From positions 146,001-210,000 of the forward strand of contig CAUYUJ010017777.1 of the NCBI GenBank assembly GCA_963575745.1: DNA of 64,000 nucleotides, given 5' to 3'. The number at the start of each line of letters is the position of its first letter. Position 1 is the stretch's first letter. The translations under genes and the position numbers were made by a program. The notes beneath the pieces were generated by a model that worked only from the letters and a program-made list of their open reading frames with translations, did not search any database and was not told the DNA's origin. Of this stretch, positions 52,438-63,412 are shown piece by piece. This DNA is from Prorocentrum cordatum (Eukaryota > Sar > Dinophyceae > Prorocentrales > Prorocentraceae).

Positions 52438-53099
52438 GCTCGGGGGGGCGCCCGCGGAGCAAGCGGCCCTGCGCGGGGGGGGCTCGCGAGCTGCCTAGCG
52501 ATGGGGCCGAAACGTTGCGGACGCGAGATGAAGCGCCAGGGCGTCGCCGCCCGCGCCGCCGAAGCGAATGCATCGCTCGGCGTTGCCGCCCGCGCCACCG
52601 AAGCGAATGCATCGCTCGACAGCAACAAACATCACATGCGCATTATAGACCACGACACCGCGACAGACAAACAAACCGCGACAAACAAACAAACCACGAC
52701 AACCAGACAAACCACGGCATACAAACCACGACAAACACACCACGACAAACAAACAAACAAACCACGACAAACAAACCACGAGCGAGGAAGAGGAGGGGGA
52801 GGAGGAGGAAGAGGAGGAGGAGGAGGAGGAGGACGAGGATGAGGAGGAGGACGAGGAGGAGAACGAGGAGGACGAGGAGGAGAAGGACGAGGAGGACGAG
52901 GAGGAGGAGGAGGGGGATAATGCCGATGATGATGAGGAGGGGGAGGAGGAGGAGGCGGGCGAGGAGGAAGATGGAGGAGGAGGAGGAGGGAGAGGAGGAG
53001 GAGGAGGAGGAGGAGGAGGGGGAGGAGGAGGAAGATGAGGAGGGGGAGGAGGAGGAGGATGAGGAGGAGGAGGAGGAGGAGGCCGCAGCTCTTCCTCAA
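52438..53099 (+). repeat. ACAAACAAACCACG and GAG/GGA microsatellites
   Basis: Two AGCGA palindromes (52563, 52602), then ACAAACAAACCACGAC units (52660-52785), then GGAGGA arrays with GAC interruptions (52785-53085). Confidence 0.9.
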
Positions 53100-53930
53100 G
53101 CGCGAGAGCGCTGCCGCCCGCTCAGGCTGCAGGCTCAGGAGACAGCGCCCGCCGCTCAGGCCTCGTCCGCGCCAGCGCCCCGCCCTCGTCCTAGCCCTTG
53201 CCTGTGCTGGGCGAGGCGCCAGTGCCATTCTGGCCCTTGCCCTTCTTGCCCTTGGCCACCTCGATGGGCGTCCTCGGCATCTCGCCCTTGGCGTAGCCCC
53301 AGCCGCCCTTCGTCTTGTATGTTTCGCTGAAGCACGCGGCGTGTTTACCACCCCTCTTCTTCCGACATTATTGCCCCTCGCTCCACGCGCCGCCCCTCCA
53401 CTCGGTCGCCCCCCCCCCCCCCCCCCCCCCCCCCTTCGAGGGGGGTAGGGGGGCCTCGGAGTGCCCAGGGAACGCCGAACTCTCGAGCCATCTGGGACTC
53501 CGCTTCGCACGCCTCGGGCGCGTTCCAGTAGCGGTTCATCCGCTCCTGCTGCGGCCGCGCCTCCTCTGGCGAAGCGCCAGCAGGGGGCCCTGGTGGCCCG
53601 ACGCTGGGCGGCTCGACCGCCTCGTCGGAGCCGGGCGGCCCCGCGTCGACTTCCGCGTCTGGCAGAGCCACCTCCCCGAGGTCAACGAAGCAAGGCTCTT
53701 CGTCGCGTCTGGGCAGCCTCGGCGGCGCGGTCGGTGCTCTGCAGGGTGCGCGAGCCGCGGCCTCGCCCGCGGCCGAGCTGGGCGCCCGTGCGTGGAGGGC
53801 TTTGAACGGATCCCCGAGGGCGACAAAGGCCTGGACCGAACGATCGGCTTTCTCGTGCATGGCCCCGCGGTCGCGGGCGCGCCTGCCCGACCGGCTTGCT
53901 TGAGCCTGCGCTAAGAACGGCTGCAAGTAC
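53100..53930 (-). pseudogene. Coding remnants of a multicopy-family gene
   Basis: On the minus strand KADRSVQAFVALGDPFKAL (53850) leads to FVDLGEVALPDAEVDAGPPG, QERMNRYWNAPEACEAESQ and F-G-V-P-W-A (53560-53465). A poly-C tract of about 25 nt lies at 53410-53434. Beyond it SETYKTKGGWGYAKGEMPRT and P-I-E-V-A-K-G-K-K-G-K-G-Q-N read to a TAG near 53190. Different frames are used on each side of the poly-C, which could be an intron or decay. I do not recognise a named domain. Confidence 0.4.
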
Positions 53931-54472
53931 CGATGGCATAAGACATGCGAGCGAAGCGAATCGATCGCTTGCGGAAACGACTGGGTAGCTAAGCGAGTCA
54001 ATCGCTGGTGCACGCGCAGGCGGATATGCAAAGGATGGCATAAGACATGCCAGCCAAGCGATTCGATCGCATGCGGAAGCGACTGGATCGCTAAGCGAGT
54101 GGATCGCTGGTGCACGCGCAGGCGGATGGGCAAAGGAGGCAATCGCGTCTACGCTGAGCGAGTGGATCGCTTCGGAACGCGCCCTGGTCCCCTCCTCTCC
54201 TCCTCCCTCCTGCGCCTCCTCCTCCTCCTTCTCCTCCTCTTCCTCCTCCTCCTCCTCCTCCTCCTCCTCCTCCTCTCCCTTCTCCTCCTCATACTCAGCA
54301 GCATGAGGATGGCTGTGTGCTTTTCCCAGAACAACGCGCGAGAACGCACTTATCTCGTCGACCACTGGGGCGCCCGCGCGGTTTGCCCAACGCTTGCATG
54401 CGCTCACCAGCCCAGAACAAAAGCACCGAGCAACGCCGCTCACTGCATTGCGACGCCAGCTCGATAGTATCA
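53931..54472. other. Spacer with palindromes and a TCC microsatellite
   Basis: Two related ~85-bp segments (CATAAGACATGCGAGCGAAG.. at 53937 and CATAAGACATGCCAGCCAAG.. at 54040) form a direct repeat carrying AGCGA palindromes. TCC units lie at 54195-54285. Confidence 0.75.
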
Positions 54473-55228
54473 TCACGCGCAGCCTGCCGCCTTGGAGCGC
54501 TCCAGGAGACCCCTGCACCGACCGCGCCCGTCCTTGGCGCGCCTGCATCTGCTGCAGCCCAGCTCCGTTATGGGCGTGAAGGACAGCTTCTTGCCCTTTT
54601 CCTTGCCCTTCTTGACCACAAGGCTGCCCTCGGTCTTCGGGGGCGCCTTCTTCGGGTGGGGCGCGGCCTTGCCCTTGACCTTGCCCTTAGCCTTGGGCTT
54701 GGCCTTCGCTTTCGCCTTGCCCTTAGCCTTCGCTTTCGCCTTGCCCTTGGCCTTCGCTTCGATGGCCTGCAGGAGCGCCTCTTCCGTCGCCTCGACGGTC
54801 GAAGCGTCCGCCTTCGGCTTCCCCGTCGCGAGTGCCTCGGAGGCCCCGTCCGCCGTCGGCGGGCCCTTCAGGGGCGCACCCTTCGCAGGCGGGGCCGTGC
54901 TTGGACGCCGCAGGTCCCCCGGCATCTTCAGCTGGAGGGGGGCGCGCGCGCCTTGCTGGCCAGCCCCCGCCTTGGCGCGGCTGAGGCGCATCTGCGCCAG
55001 CTGCATCGCATCCCCCAGCATGCCACTCTGCGTTGGCGACCCCTGGCTGGCGAGCGCCACGGTCGCGCCCTGGCCCTTCGTGTTCCGCTGAGGGAACGAC
55101 TTCCAGACGTACCGAATCGTAGACTCAACGACGGGGCTCGAAACTGGCAGCTCCTCTCCGTAGATGCTCTTGAAGAAGGCGGCGTGCTTCTCAAGCACGG
55201 TCGAGGGCTGCAGCGGCAACTCTTTCAT
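54473..55228 (-). CDS. Lys/Ala-rich protein with C-terminal GCSRCR motif
   Basis: An open frame of 251 codons. It starts MKELPLQPSTVLEKHAAFFK, has SSPVVESTIRYVWKSFPQRN, a Pro/Ala/Lys linker with a long K-A-K-G-K tract (residues ~160-205), and ends ELGCSRCRRAKDGRGRCR. The Cys-rich GCSKCRWxxxGCxxCR ending is a signature I associate with many repeated dinoflagellate proteins. Here one of the expected Cys residues is replaced (DGRGRC). The basic tract suggests nucleic-acid binding. It probably belongs with the reading upstream (55.6-55.25 kb) as one split gene. The ATG at 55228 may not be the true start. Confidence 0.5.
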   Translation of the reverse strand: MKELPLQPSTVLEKHAAFFKSIYGEELPVSSPVVESTIRYVWKSFPQRNTKGQGATVALASQGSPTQSGMLGDAMQLAQMRLSRAKAGAGQQGARAPLQLKMPGDLRRPSTAPPAKGAPLKGPPTADGASEALATGKPKADASTVEATEEALLQAIEAKAKGKAKAKAKGKAKAKAKPKAKGKVKGKAAPHPKKAPPKTEGSLVVKKGKEKGKKLSFTPITELGCSRCRRAKDGRGRCRGLLERSKAAGCA

Positions 55229-55960
55229 GCGCGCAACTAAATCTGGAAGCCTGGAGGCCTATCGGAAATCGACACATACGGCTCTCGTTTGCCTTTGCCG
55301 TCGGCCCCTCGGAGCTGACGGCAAACGGCGCATTATAGACGTGGGCGTCGGTTTCTTGCACCTCCGCGCCTTGCGCCTGAAGACGCGCTTCGCCTGCTGG
55401 AGATGGGCCAGCTTCGCGGGCCACGTCAGGGCCCTCGCCTGGTCGGGGCCGTCAACCGACATCCGCCACATGCAAGTGATCACTGCGAACGCGCCTTCCG
55501 AAGGGTTCCTTAGCCCGAACGCGATGAGGGGGTCGCGCGGCGCATCGAGCTCGCGGGTCTCATCGACATCTCCCTGGCCAACATATGCCGCGAATTCATT
55601 TTGTAGTAGTTGAACATGAACTCAAAATCCTGCTACTTCACGCGCCCTGGTCCATCGCCTTCAGCCCCCTCCTCTGCCAGGGAGCCAAGCTTCGCTAAGA
55701 TATGTTATTTCTGGCTTGGGGGCCAGATCTGCCCAGCGACAAGGGTCGTGGGCGTGGTGATTTGGACGGGATCCACCTTCGCTGAGCCGAGGGAACGAAG
55801 CAGGACGGTCAACTGCGAGCTGGCGACGGGCTCGAAGCAAGGCTCGCGGCGCACCGCTTCCAGCAGATTGCCCGCGGCCTCCACCCGGTCGCGGAGGCGC
55901 TGGAACATCGCCAGATTCGCCCTCGCCGCCACGGGGCGCCCTAAGCCGAGCGGCGGGTTT
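55229..55960 (-). pseudogene. Upstream exons or remnants of the GCSRCR-motif gene
   Basis: Pieces with protein texture lie in shifting minus frames. FQRLRDRVEAAGNLLEAVRR and CFEPVASSQLTVLLRSLG cover 55900-55780. QNEFAAYVGQGDVDETRE and LDAPRDPLIAFGLRNPSEG lead to FAVITCMWRMSVDG and LAHLQQAKRVFRRKARRC over 55610-55350. The pattern NPSEGAxAVVxxMWRMxxxxxQ..L..AKxVFRR resembles part of a repeated dinoflagellate family. Introns cannot be told from decay here. Confidence 0.4.
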
Positions 55961-56730
55961 GGGCCACAGCGCTGCGCCTGGCAACGCAGAGAATGGGGAA
56001 GAGGAGGCAAGCGAACCATCGCCGAGGGGAGTGCATGGGGGAGGGGGGGAGGAGGCAAGCGAACCATCGCTGAGGAGGGCGCACTTGCGCGCAGCAAATG
56101 AATCGCTTTGTGGCACAGGCAAGCAACTGATCGCTGAATGGCAAATGAGCGAATGATCGCTGTGCGCTCGCGTAAGCGGCCGACCGCTGACGCCCAAAGC
56201 GACACCCGCGCCAAAACGCAACCGAATGCCGAATGATCACTGGGTGCACAACGAGGGGCTTGGTGGAGGCGGACGAGAGCGCATGGGTGAGTGACGGTGA
56301 TGGGTGCGCACGATGGTGACGGTTGCGGGGAAATTGCGGCTGGTGCCCAAGTAAATTATAAGTCCCCCCCCCCCCCCCCCTAACTCTTACAACTCCCATA
56401 ACTGTTGGACGCGGCAAGCTGATGCGCAAACTGCAAGTGGAGTTAAATGTTGAGGGATAAACAGCTGCGCGTACTATATTTAGATATTGACAGTATTATT
56501 CCAGCAACAGTACTTGAAAACTCTGACAATTATGGTGGCCTGCGCGTAAACTTAGACGCTGCTGCGGCTGAAGTTGAGCGCAGCTCGGTTTTCACAACCC
56601 CGACGCGCGATCCCAGCATAGCCCTATAATAGCCTTATACCCCGATAGCCCAATAGCCCGATAACCCAACAAATTATGATTGAGTTTTCCCCGGTATCAT
56701 AGGTCGATAACCCGTGGATGCATGTTAACG
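55961..56730. other. Spacer with palindromes, poly-C and ATAGCCC patch
   Basis: Contains GCAAGCGAACCATCGC units (56010, 56056), palindrome 56148, poly-C at 56366-56380, an AT-richer stretch (56440-56530) and ATAGCCC/CGATAACCC words at 56620-56670, like those at 43930. No gene. Confidence 0.6.
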
Positions 56731-56918
56731 ACCCAAGAGTCGAACCTATCAAAATATACGTTGGCAGAGGACGATTGGACAGAAAGGAAAAATCACGTTT
56801 TCCAATGCGCCGCGGGCGAGCGGCGCGAATCCTGTCCAGTAGGACTGCGCCGTGCCCAGTGTCCAATGCCTAAGCCGAGCTGGTAGCAGGATAGATGGAT
56901 AGAAATGTGATATGCGCA
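56731..56918 (+). repeat. ~185-bp dispersed repeat, copy 2
   Basis: Same order of blocks as 40487-40672 (AGAGTCGAACCTA, AGAGGACGATTGGACAGAAA, GCGCGAATCCTGTC, CCAGTGTCCAATGCC, AGATGGATAGAAATG). The GGTTCGACTCT B-box-like word on the minus strand is conserved in both. Confidence 0.75.
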
Positions 56919-57210
56919 GACTGCACACGCACTCGCCTTAGCGCTGGTAGCGTTCGTCTTAACAGTTTTCAACAGCTTCAAAGATGGAGCGCGATTCCTT
57001 CCCAACGTGTAGTTCTCGCCCTAACGCCGTGCATATCCGCCGTGCAAATTTGTAACAATTTCCAGGATTCGTCGGGCTGAAGTCCCAGGAGCGGTGCTCA
57101 GGCGCGAGTTCAAGTCGAACGGCAACGTTGATTCGCGGCGAAGTCCCAGGAACAATGTTCTGGCACGAAGTACGTTTACCAGGACGCAAAAATCACGTTG
57201 ATTCGCAGCG
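56919..57210 (+). repeat. 31.7-kb-type unit and GAAGTCCCAGGA tandem units
   Basis: GTAGTTCTCGCCCTAACGCC (57010) corresponds to the 84-bp unit family. GAAGTCCCAGGAGCGGTGCT (57080) and GAAGTCCCAGGAACAATGTT (57141) are two related units, also seen near 32640 and 32720. Confidence 0.7.
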
Positions 57211-57389
57211 TTGGGGTCTCAGGAATGGCTGTTGCACGATTGAGAACTTTCAGACGATTGTCCTTCAATGGGGCAGCTATCAAAATTGAAGATGACATGT
57301 ATACTTTGGCAGAGACGTGTGAAGATGGAACTTGCAGGGAGGGCATATTGCAACATCGTTCACGCGCTTGGAGTTTACGCTGGACACCT

Positions 57390-58033
57390 GTCCTCCTCGT
57401 CCGCCTCAGCATTATCATTACCACCACCATTATCATCACCATCATCATCGCCATCGCCATCATCATCACCAGCATCATCATCATCAGCACTACCGCCATC
57501 ATCATCACCACCACATTCACTACCATCACCGTCATCAAAACCATCAACATAAGCATCAGCATCACATCATCATCATCACCATCACCGTCGTCGTCGTCAT
57601 CATCACCAACACCATCATCACCATTATAATCAGCATCAGCACCAGCGTCATCATCATCATCACCGTCATCAGTACCATTGAAAACATAATCAGCATCGCC
57701 ATCATCACCATCACCATCACCAACAACCACAGCATCAGCGTCGTCAGCATCACCTGCAAACTCATCACCAGCAGCAGCATCATCATCAGCATCATCATGC
57801 ACATCATCAACATCAGCATCAGCAATATCATCATCAGCAGCATCCGCATCGTCATCAGCATAGTCACCAGCGCCATCAGCATCATCATCATCATCATCAC
57901 CAGCACCACCACCATCATCCGCATCACCATCATCCTCAGCAGCAGCACCAGCTTCATCCTCATCATCATCAACAACAACAACATCATCAGCATCAGCAGC
58001 AGCATCACCATCATCATAATCAGCACCATTATC
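57390..58033 (+). repeat. ATC/CAT microsatellite
   Basis: About 640 bp of CATCAT and CAGCAT units. Asp/Ala- and Met-rich ORFs on the minus strand are artefacts. Confidence 0.93.
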
Positions 58034-58442
58034 ATGCCCGACGATGGCATTTCCGATGCCAGGTCGGAGCATGTTAGACAGCAAGAGGCAGCGCCGCGAA
58101 CGACGCCGGGGCCGGCAAGAGAGATAATTCATAAACCGAATTTGTGCTCTGGCGCACGGCCCCGCGGCCGCGGCAGAGCCTTGCAGCGGCGACCGGGCGG
58201 GGGGGCGGGAGCTCGAGAGCCGAGGGATATTCATAGGACACAACGCACACTGCAGTCGGCCACCCCCCTTCCCCTCTAAAGGTAGTCATCTCCAATAGAA
58301 AAGCCCATGCCCGACGATGGCATTTCCGAGGCCAGGTCGGAGCATGTTAGACAGCAAAAGGCAGCGCCGTGAACGACGCTGGGGCCGGCAAGAGAGATAA
58401 TTCATCAACCGGATTTTTGCTTTGGCGCGCGGCCCCGCGGCC
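58034..58442 (+). repeat. Direct repeat of ~125-135 bp, period 274 bp
   Basis: Copy 1 (58034-58170) and copy 2 (58308-58442) both read CATGCCCGACGATGGCATTT, GGTCGGAGCATGTTAGACAG, GGGGCCGGCAAGAGAGATAA and CGGCCCCGCGGCC, with roughly ten differences. The 137-bp spacer is unique. This could be a tandem duplication or a very short LTR-like pair. No ORF lies between. Confidence 0.88.
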
Positions 58443-58527
58443 AAGTCATCCCGAACTATCCGGAGGGCTACTCCTCTGCGTTAGCGGCCTAGCCAGGTCG
58501 GCGCGGCTGACAGATCCTGACACCGGC

Positions 58528-58578
58528 CGTCTTGAGATACTCAAGACGCGCCCGCGGGTCTTGAGCTTTAGTCAAGAC
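58528..58578. other. Two adjacent CGTCTTGAG/CTCAAGACG hairpins
   Basis: CGTCTTGAG-ATA-CTCAAGACG (58528-58548) is a perfect 9-bp stem. GTCTTGA and TCAAGAC (58558-58564 and 58572-58578) make a second stem of the same sequence. Bidirectional terminator-like shape is coincidental in a eukaryote. An inverted-repeat end is possible. Confidence 0.7.
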
Positions 58579-58750
58579 GCACGTTTAGTGTGCATCTGCA
58601 CATATATATATAGAACTCAAGACATCCGTCAACGCAGCGATGCGCATTCCAAAACAATCAAGATAATGAAAACTAATCAAGATAATCAAACACAATCCAT
58701 CTATTCAAAACAATATTGCGCGGCAGTTGGAACAGCTGGAGCAGTTGGAA

Positions 58751-59400
<650 letters not shown>

Positions 59401-60670
59401 TTGGTTGAGCCTTGAAGGGCCCTGCGGTTGCAGTGGCCGGGCCTTGGGGTGTTATATATATATATATACGCGCAGAGTTCGCGAGGCCTTGGCCATGCAT
59501 GAACGCGTAAAACGTCATGTCTCACGTTCCAACGAAAAACGTGGACAGCGAAACCCTGCACAGTGAAACAGACGGGCGAAACGGATGGGCGAAACGGATG
59601 GGTAAAACGGATGGGTGAAACATGTGGGCGCAATGATTGGGAGAGACATCATGGGCGTTTGCCGGTCCGGACGACACCTTACTCAGAATGTCTGGACCTT
59701 CCTCCCCCTCCAATCCTTTCGATCCCCCCCATTCAATCCCTTCAACCCTTCTTGCGAATCATTTCTCACGCTGAAAAGAAGAAGGTTCGGGCAAGGTTCG
59801 GGCGTGTCTGGGGGCGCTTCTGGCGGCGCGGCGGCGCCCTGGACTGCCGCGCTCACGTCCGCAAGGGGGCGGGGTAAAACGCCGCGTCTCACGTTCAGAG
59901 GGCGCGCGCACTGGGCGCGACGGCGGCGAATGTTGGACGGCGAGAATATATTATATATATATTCTATATATATATATATATATATAATATATATTATAAC
60001 ATTGTGTGAAAAAAATCCCAGGAGCGGGGCAAGCGCGCGACCGCGCCGCGGTTCGAAAGTACCGTGTGATCATCCAAGCCCCTCCATCCAATGCCCCCCC
60101 CTCTCGCCCCCCCCCCCTCCTCCGACCGCCATCAGTTCTGACGTTCAAACGAAGAACATAAGCAACCAGAAGCACGCGAGGGGCGGCGTGCCCCTCAGCG
60201 CTGCAGCGAGGGACATCCCCTCGCCATCCCCCTCCCCCCCCTCCTCCCATCCCCTTGTGTAAAAAACGTTTAATGTTTCCCCCGTTGAAAAGAAGACAGA
60301 ACTGCGCGCGCGCCGCTCTCGGCGGCAACGGCCGCGCCGCTCTCGGCGCCGAGCGCTGGGCGGGCGTCATTTCTCACGTTGAAACGGTCACGTCCTCATT
60401 TCTGCTCATCCCTTTTCCTCCTCACCCCCCTCCTGGCCCCGGTGTTGCCCCTCCCCCTTCTGGGGGGGGGGGGGGGGGGGCGCGCGCGCCCCATGCCTCC
60501 GCCGCGCGGCCCCCCGTGGCGAAACCAGAAAAAGCTGCGCGCGGCATGGGGCCCTCTGCGCGCTTGCCCCATCCCAACGCCCCCGCGCGTTGATCATGGC
60601 GGCAATGGTTCGATGGTGGATGGTCGAGGCGAAGGATGACTTGTCAAGGGGGATGGGGGAGGCGGGGCAC
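59401..60670. other. Spacer with GGATGGGCGAAAC units, TA arrays and TTTCTCACGTTGAAA words
   Basis: GCGAAACGGATGGG units (59575-59625). TA arrays at 59453-59468 and 59948-60000, the latter palindromic. The word TTTCTCACG(T/C)TGAAA recurs near 59515, 59762, 59886 and 60368. Poly-G at 60463-60480. No gene. Confidence 0.7.
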
Positions 60671-62150
60671 TCAACAGTTCTCAGGAATAACCTTGTGCAA
60701 AAACGTGAAATAGAATGCGGCGCCCGCGCGCGGCGACTTTGCAGCGGTGCCCATGAGGCGGTCCTCGCCCTCGTCGGCGCATGTCCAGTAGAACGGTGGG
60801 CTGCCATGGGCGGCTTCGAACTCTGCTACACGAAACAGCACGCGGCGTTTAACAACTTCATGGCCGCCAGAGCTTTGCCAGACACACAAGAAGCGAAGCG
60901 GCGATCTTTGCAGTTGCTGGCGCGCAGCGGGCGCCGCGCGCCGCGGCTCCGACTGCGCGGCGGCGCGCGCAACGCTGAGGGCCTCGACCACCATAACTAA
61001 ACGGGCCCTGTTCGGGCCGAGAGAAGAGCCGCGCCCCCTGCGCAATTGTGAAAAAAATAAATTAAATGTCATGCGTCGGCGGCTTTCGCCTTCAATCCAA
61101 AGCATTTGTTCTCTGGTGGGCCAGTGCATTTTGAAGGCGAGCACGTGGGTAATCGTGCGTTTGCCCCTGGTCGCGGGCGAACCCATGTAGAAGGCGCGCA
61201 GCCTCCTGGGGCGGGAATATTCATCATGGGCGACCTTTAGAAAACCACCGCCCGAGATAACGGCGCCCCTTCGCCCTCGCCCCCCCCTCCCTCCCTTCGA
61301 TGGGGGGCGGGCGAAGACGATGAGATACCGATGCCCAACATTTTGTAAAGCATGGTGCCCGTGGTGGCGTTCCGTAGGCGGCGCATAATGAACGCCCCCA
61401 TGCCCTGCGCAAGTGCATCAGGTTGGCGCGGGCCCTGAGGGCGACAGCGGCGCGCTGTGACCGCTGATGTTGCGTTTGCACAGTCAGTAAAATATCACTC
61501 CCGCCGCGAACTGCGACACGCCAGGGTCAAAGATGCGCATCGCGTCCAAGTGGAGCAAATTCGATGAAAACCCTTTCACTCGGAAAAGTGGACAGATAAG
61601 AGCGAGGCCAACGCCATTCACGTTGTTAAAGAATATGAGCTCCAAGCCTTCTGGCGGGGTGGCCAGTTGATCAATTGCATGGATGTCGGTGATATGCCCA
61701 GACTCTATCAAGCGGAATCCGCTATCGAGGCCAAGGCTCGGCATTCCGCGAAATGTCGCAAAGCCCCCCCGAATCATCATCGAATCTCACTGCTGAAACC
61801 AACATGTTCAGATCAGCTGCGTTAGTGAGAGTCACTGTTTTAATCGATATTGCGATCATGCGGTCGCATGCGACGTCGCCGCGCGCTGTCCACGACGACG
61901 ACTTCATCGTGGCAGGGAAGCGAAACATGTTTGCTTTAGTGCAGGAACATGTGAAACACGAGTTGCGAACGTTGCCCCATCGAGTAAACCCTCGGGCTGT
62001 AATCATCTCGAGAAGATCGGAACGATACTCCGCGAGCGCCCCGACCCATCCGCAAGCGAGAGGCTTGCCTCTCATCGCCAACCTGTCATCATCGGTGAAA
62101 GCCTTGCCCAGATGATCATACGAAGGGTGAACGCAAGACGCCATGACATT
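60671..62150 (-). pseudogene. Decayed ORF of a second multicopy dinoflagellate family
   Basis: Reading from 62144 on the minus strand: LAMRGKPLACGWVGALAEYR then S-D-L-L-E-M-I, FTRWGNVRNSCFTCSCTKAN; after frame changes LEL-I-F-F-N-N and LLHLDAMRIFDPGVSQFAAG (61570-61495); then after about 500 bp of poorer sequence EFEAAHGSPPFYWTCADEGE then D-R-L-M-G (60850-60760). The series GDLxEM...GFxxWN..CFxC, hLDxMHxFDLGVxQxxxG and YWTYxDEDxMG is one I associate with a repeated dinoflagellate family of unknown function. Shifts and stops show it is dead. The 60671-61186 stretch is open for 171 codons but probably only as debris. Confidence 0.5.
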
Positions 62151-63170
62151 AGACGATCATGCAAGAACACGTGAAAGTTGTCCAAACGTGCAAAACCCTT
62201 TGCGCCCGCATCGGCAAGTGTCGGATTTTCTGACGCCTGCTATCAGCCACGGCTGGAGGGACGCACATGCATTACCCAGCACCGGCTGCCGGCCCGCCAA
62301 GGCCACCCCCAGGATCCCCCAGGATACTCACCACCAGGGCCATCCCCAAACATCATATATCCCTGCACCCCCCCCCCCCGACCGCGCGCGCCCCCTTCTA
62401 CGGGGCATGGTTTCTCATGCGCGCCCCTCCGAGATCGCTTGCCTGCAAGGCAATTCGAAAGATAATGCGCAAAGACAAAATCTTTCCTTGCGCGAGGCAC
62501 CGCGTCTGAGAAGTACCCCAGCGGAACGCATTTGCCAGGGTGTTCAGGCGATGCAGGGTGGTCCGCGAATGTCAGCGGCAGCGCAGCCTCATCAAAATGG
62601 ACACAGGGGGGGCGACATGCGACCCCCGCCCCCCCCAAGCCCAACCCCGCCCCCCTGAGCGCGCTGCGGGGGCACGCCGATCCGCCGAAGCCCCCTGGGT
62701 CTCGAACACATCTACAACTACACGCAGCAAAACTGCACCTTGTTGCGGGGACCAGGGGTGGCAATCGCAATTCGATTTGGCGCGTCGGTCGGTCTGAGTG
62801 GACAAACGCCGCCTCGCGACCAACGATGGAAGGCAATGGTCGCGCCGACAGCGTTGCGTGCCGAACGCGCAAGCGATCGCCATGTTTCACGGCGAGGCTT
62901 GGCGGCAGCCGCAAGACACATCACAACACGAACAAGCGTTTCACCCTCGGACGGGAAATCGGGCACGAAGAAAAACTCGAAAGCGCGGGGGATCGGATCG
63001 CGGACTTGCTGCTGGGGCGCAAGCGGGAGAGGGAAGCGGGCTGCGTGAAATCAAAGCCCCCAGGCATACGGCTGGCTTCGCTGGACCAGGGGATGTGGGA
63101 TGTCGGTGGGAAGTGGCCCAGGGGGCGGGGTCTCGGCGATGGGCAGCGCGGACCGCCGATGCTTCGCGGA
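62151..63170. other. GC-rich DNA, no gene recognised
   Basis: ORFs on both strands are Arg/Pro/Ala-rich and overlap. I see no conserved motif. Confidence 0.5.
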
Positions 63171-63174
63171 AGGG

Positions 63175-63412
63175 GACACGCACAGAACGGCACTTAGCGG
63201 CAGGGGCGCGGTGCACGTTGGGAGCGCGAGTGGCGGCGCCCGACATGCACCCCGCCCCGCTGGCTAGGTGCAGTTCTATGAGTGCTCCGTTTGTCGAGGA
63301 TGTCTCCGGCGAAACCAGCGCGTGCAGAACTGCGCCTAGTGTCTGGCTAAATGTAGTTCTGAACGTGCTGGATGTCTCGCGCGGGGCGAGCACGCACAGA
63401 CCGGCACCTAGC
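63175..63412. repeat. Alternating direct and inverted GCACGCACAGAACGGCACCTAG-like units
   Basis: The unit (GCACGCACAGANCGGCACNTAGCG) appears forward at 63177, 63316 and 63389 and inverted at 63265 (CTAGGTGCAGTTCTATGAGT) and 63346 (GTAGTTCTGAACGTGCT). The inverted pair 63265-63288 and 63387-63410 could act as terminal inverted repeats of a ~146-bp miniature element. Confidence 0.6.

Larger units (their letters stand above)
46506..56161. repeat. Second dispersed palindrome family, AGCGA-N4/5-TCGCT
   Basis: Twenty perfect copies: 46506, 46548, 48812, 48845, 48866, 48887, 48908, 50945, 50977, 51003, 51051, 52563, 52602, 53955, 53992, 54078, 54094, 54157, 56058 and 56148. The usual form is AAGCGANTGNATCGCT with a 5-nt spacer (4-nt in the last two). 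Imperfect ones lie at 48945, 51023, 51073 and 54055. They fall between or at the edges of the minus-strand coding blocks of this region, not inside conserved domains, and are not seen elsewhere in the window. Confidence 0.88.

Noticed and set aside
57176-58050. Asp/Ala-rich 355-codon and Met-rich 162-codon minus ORFs
   Set aside because: ATC microsatellite translations.
58528-58578. Intrinsic transcription terminators
   Set aside because: The paired CTTGAG hairpins lack a T-run and the genome is eukaryotic.
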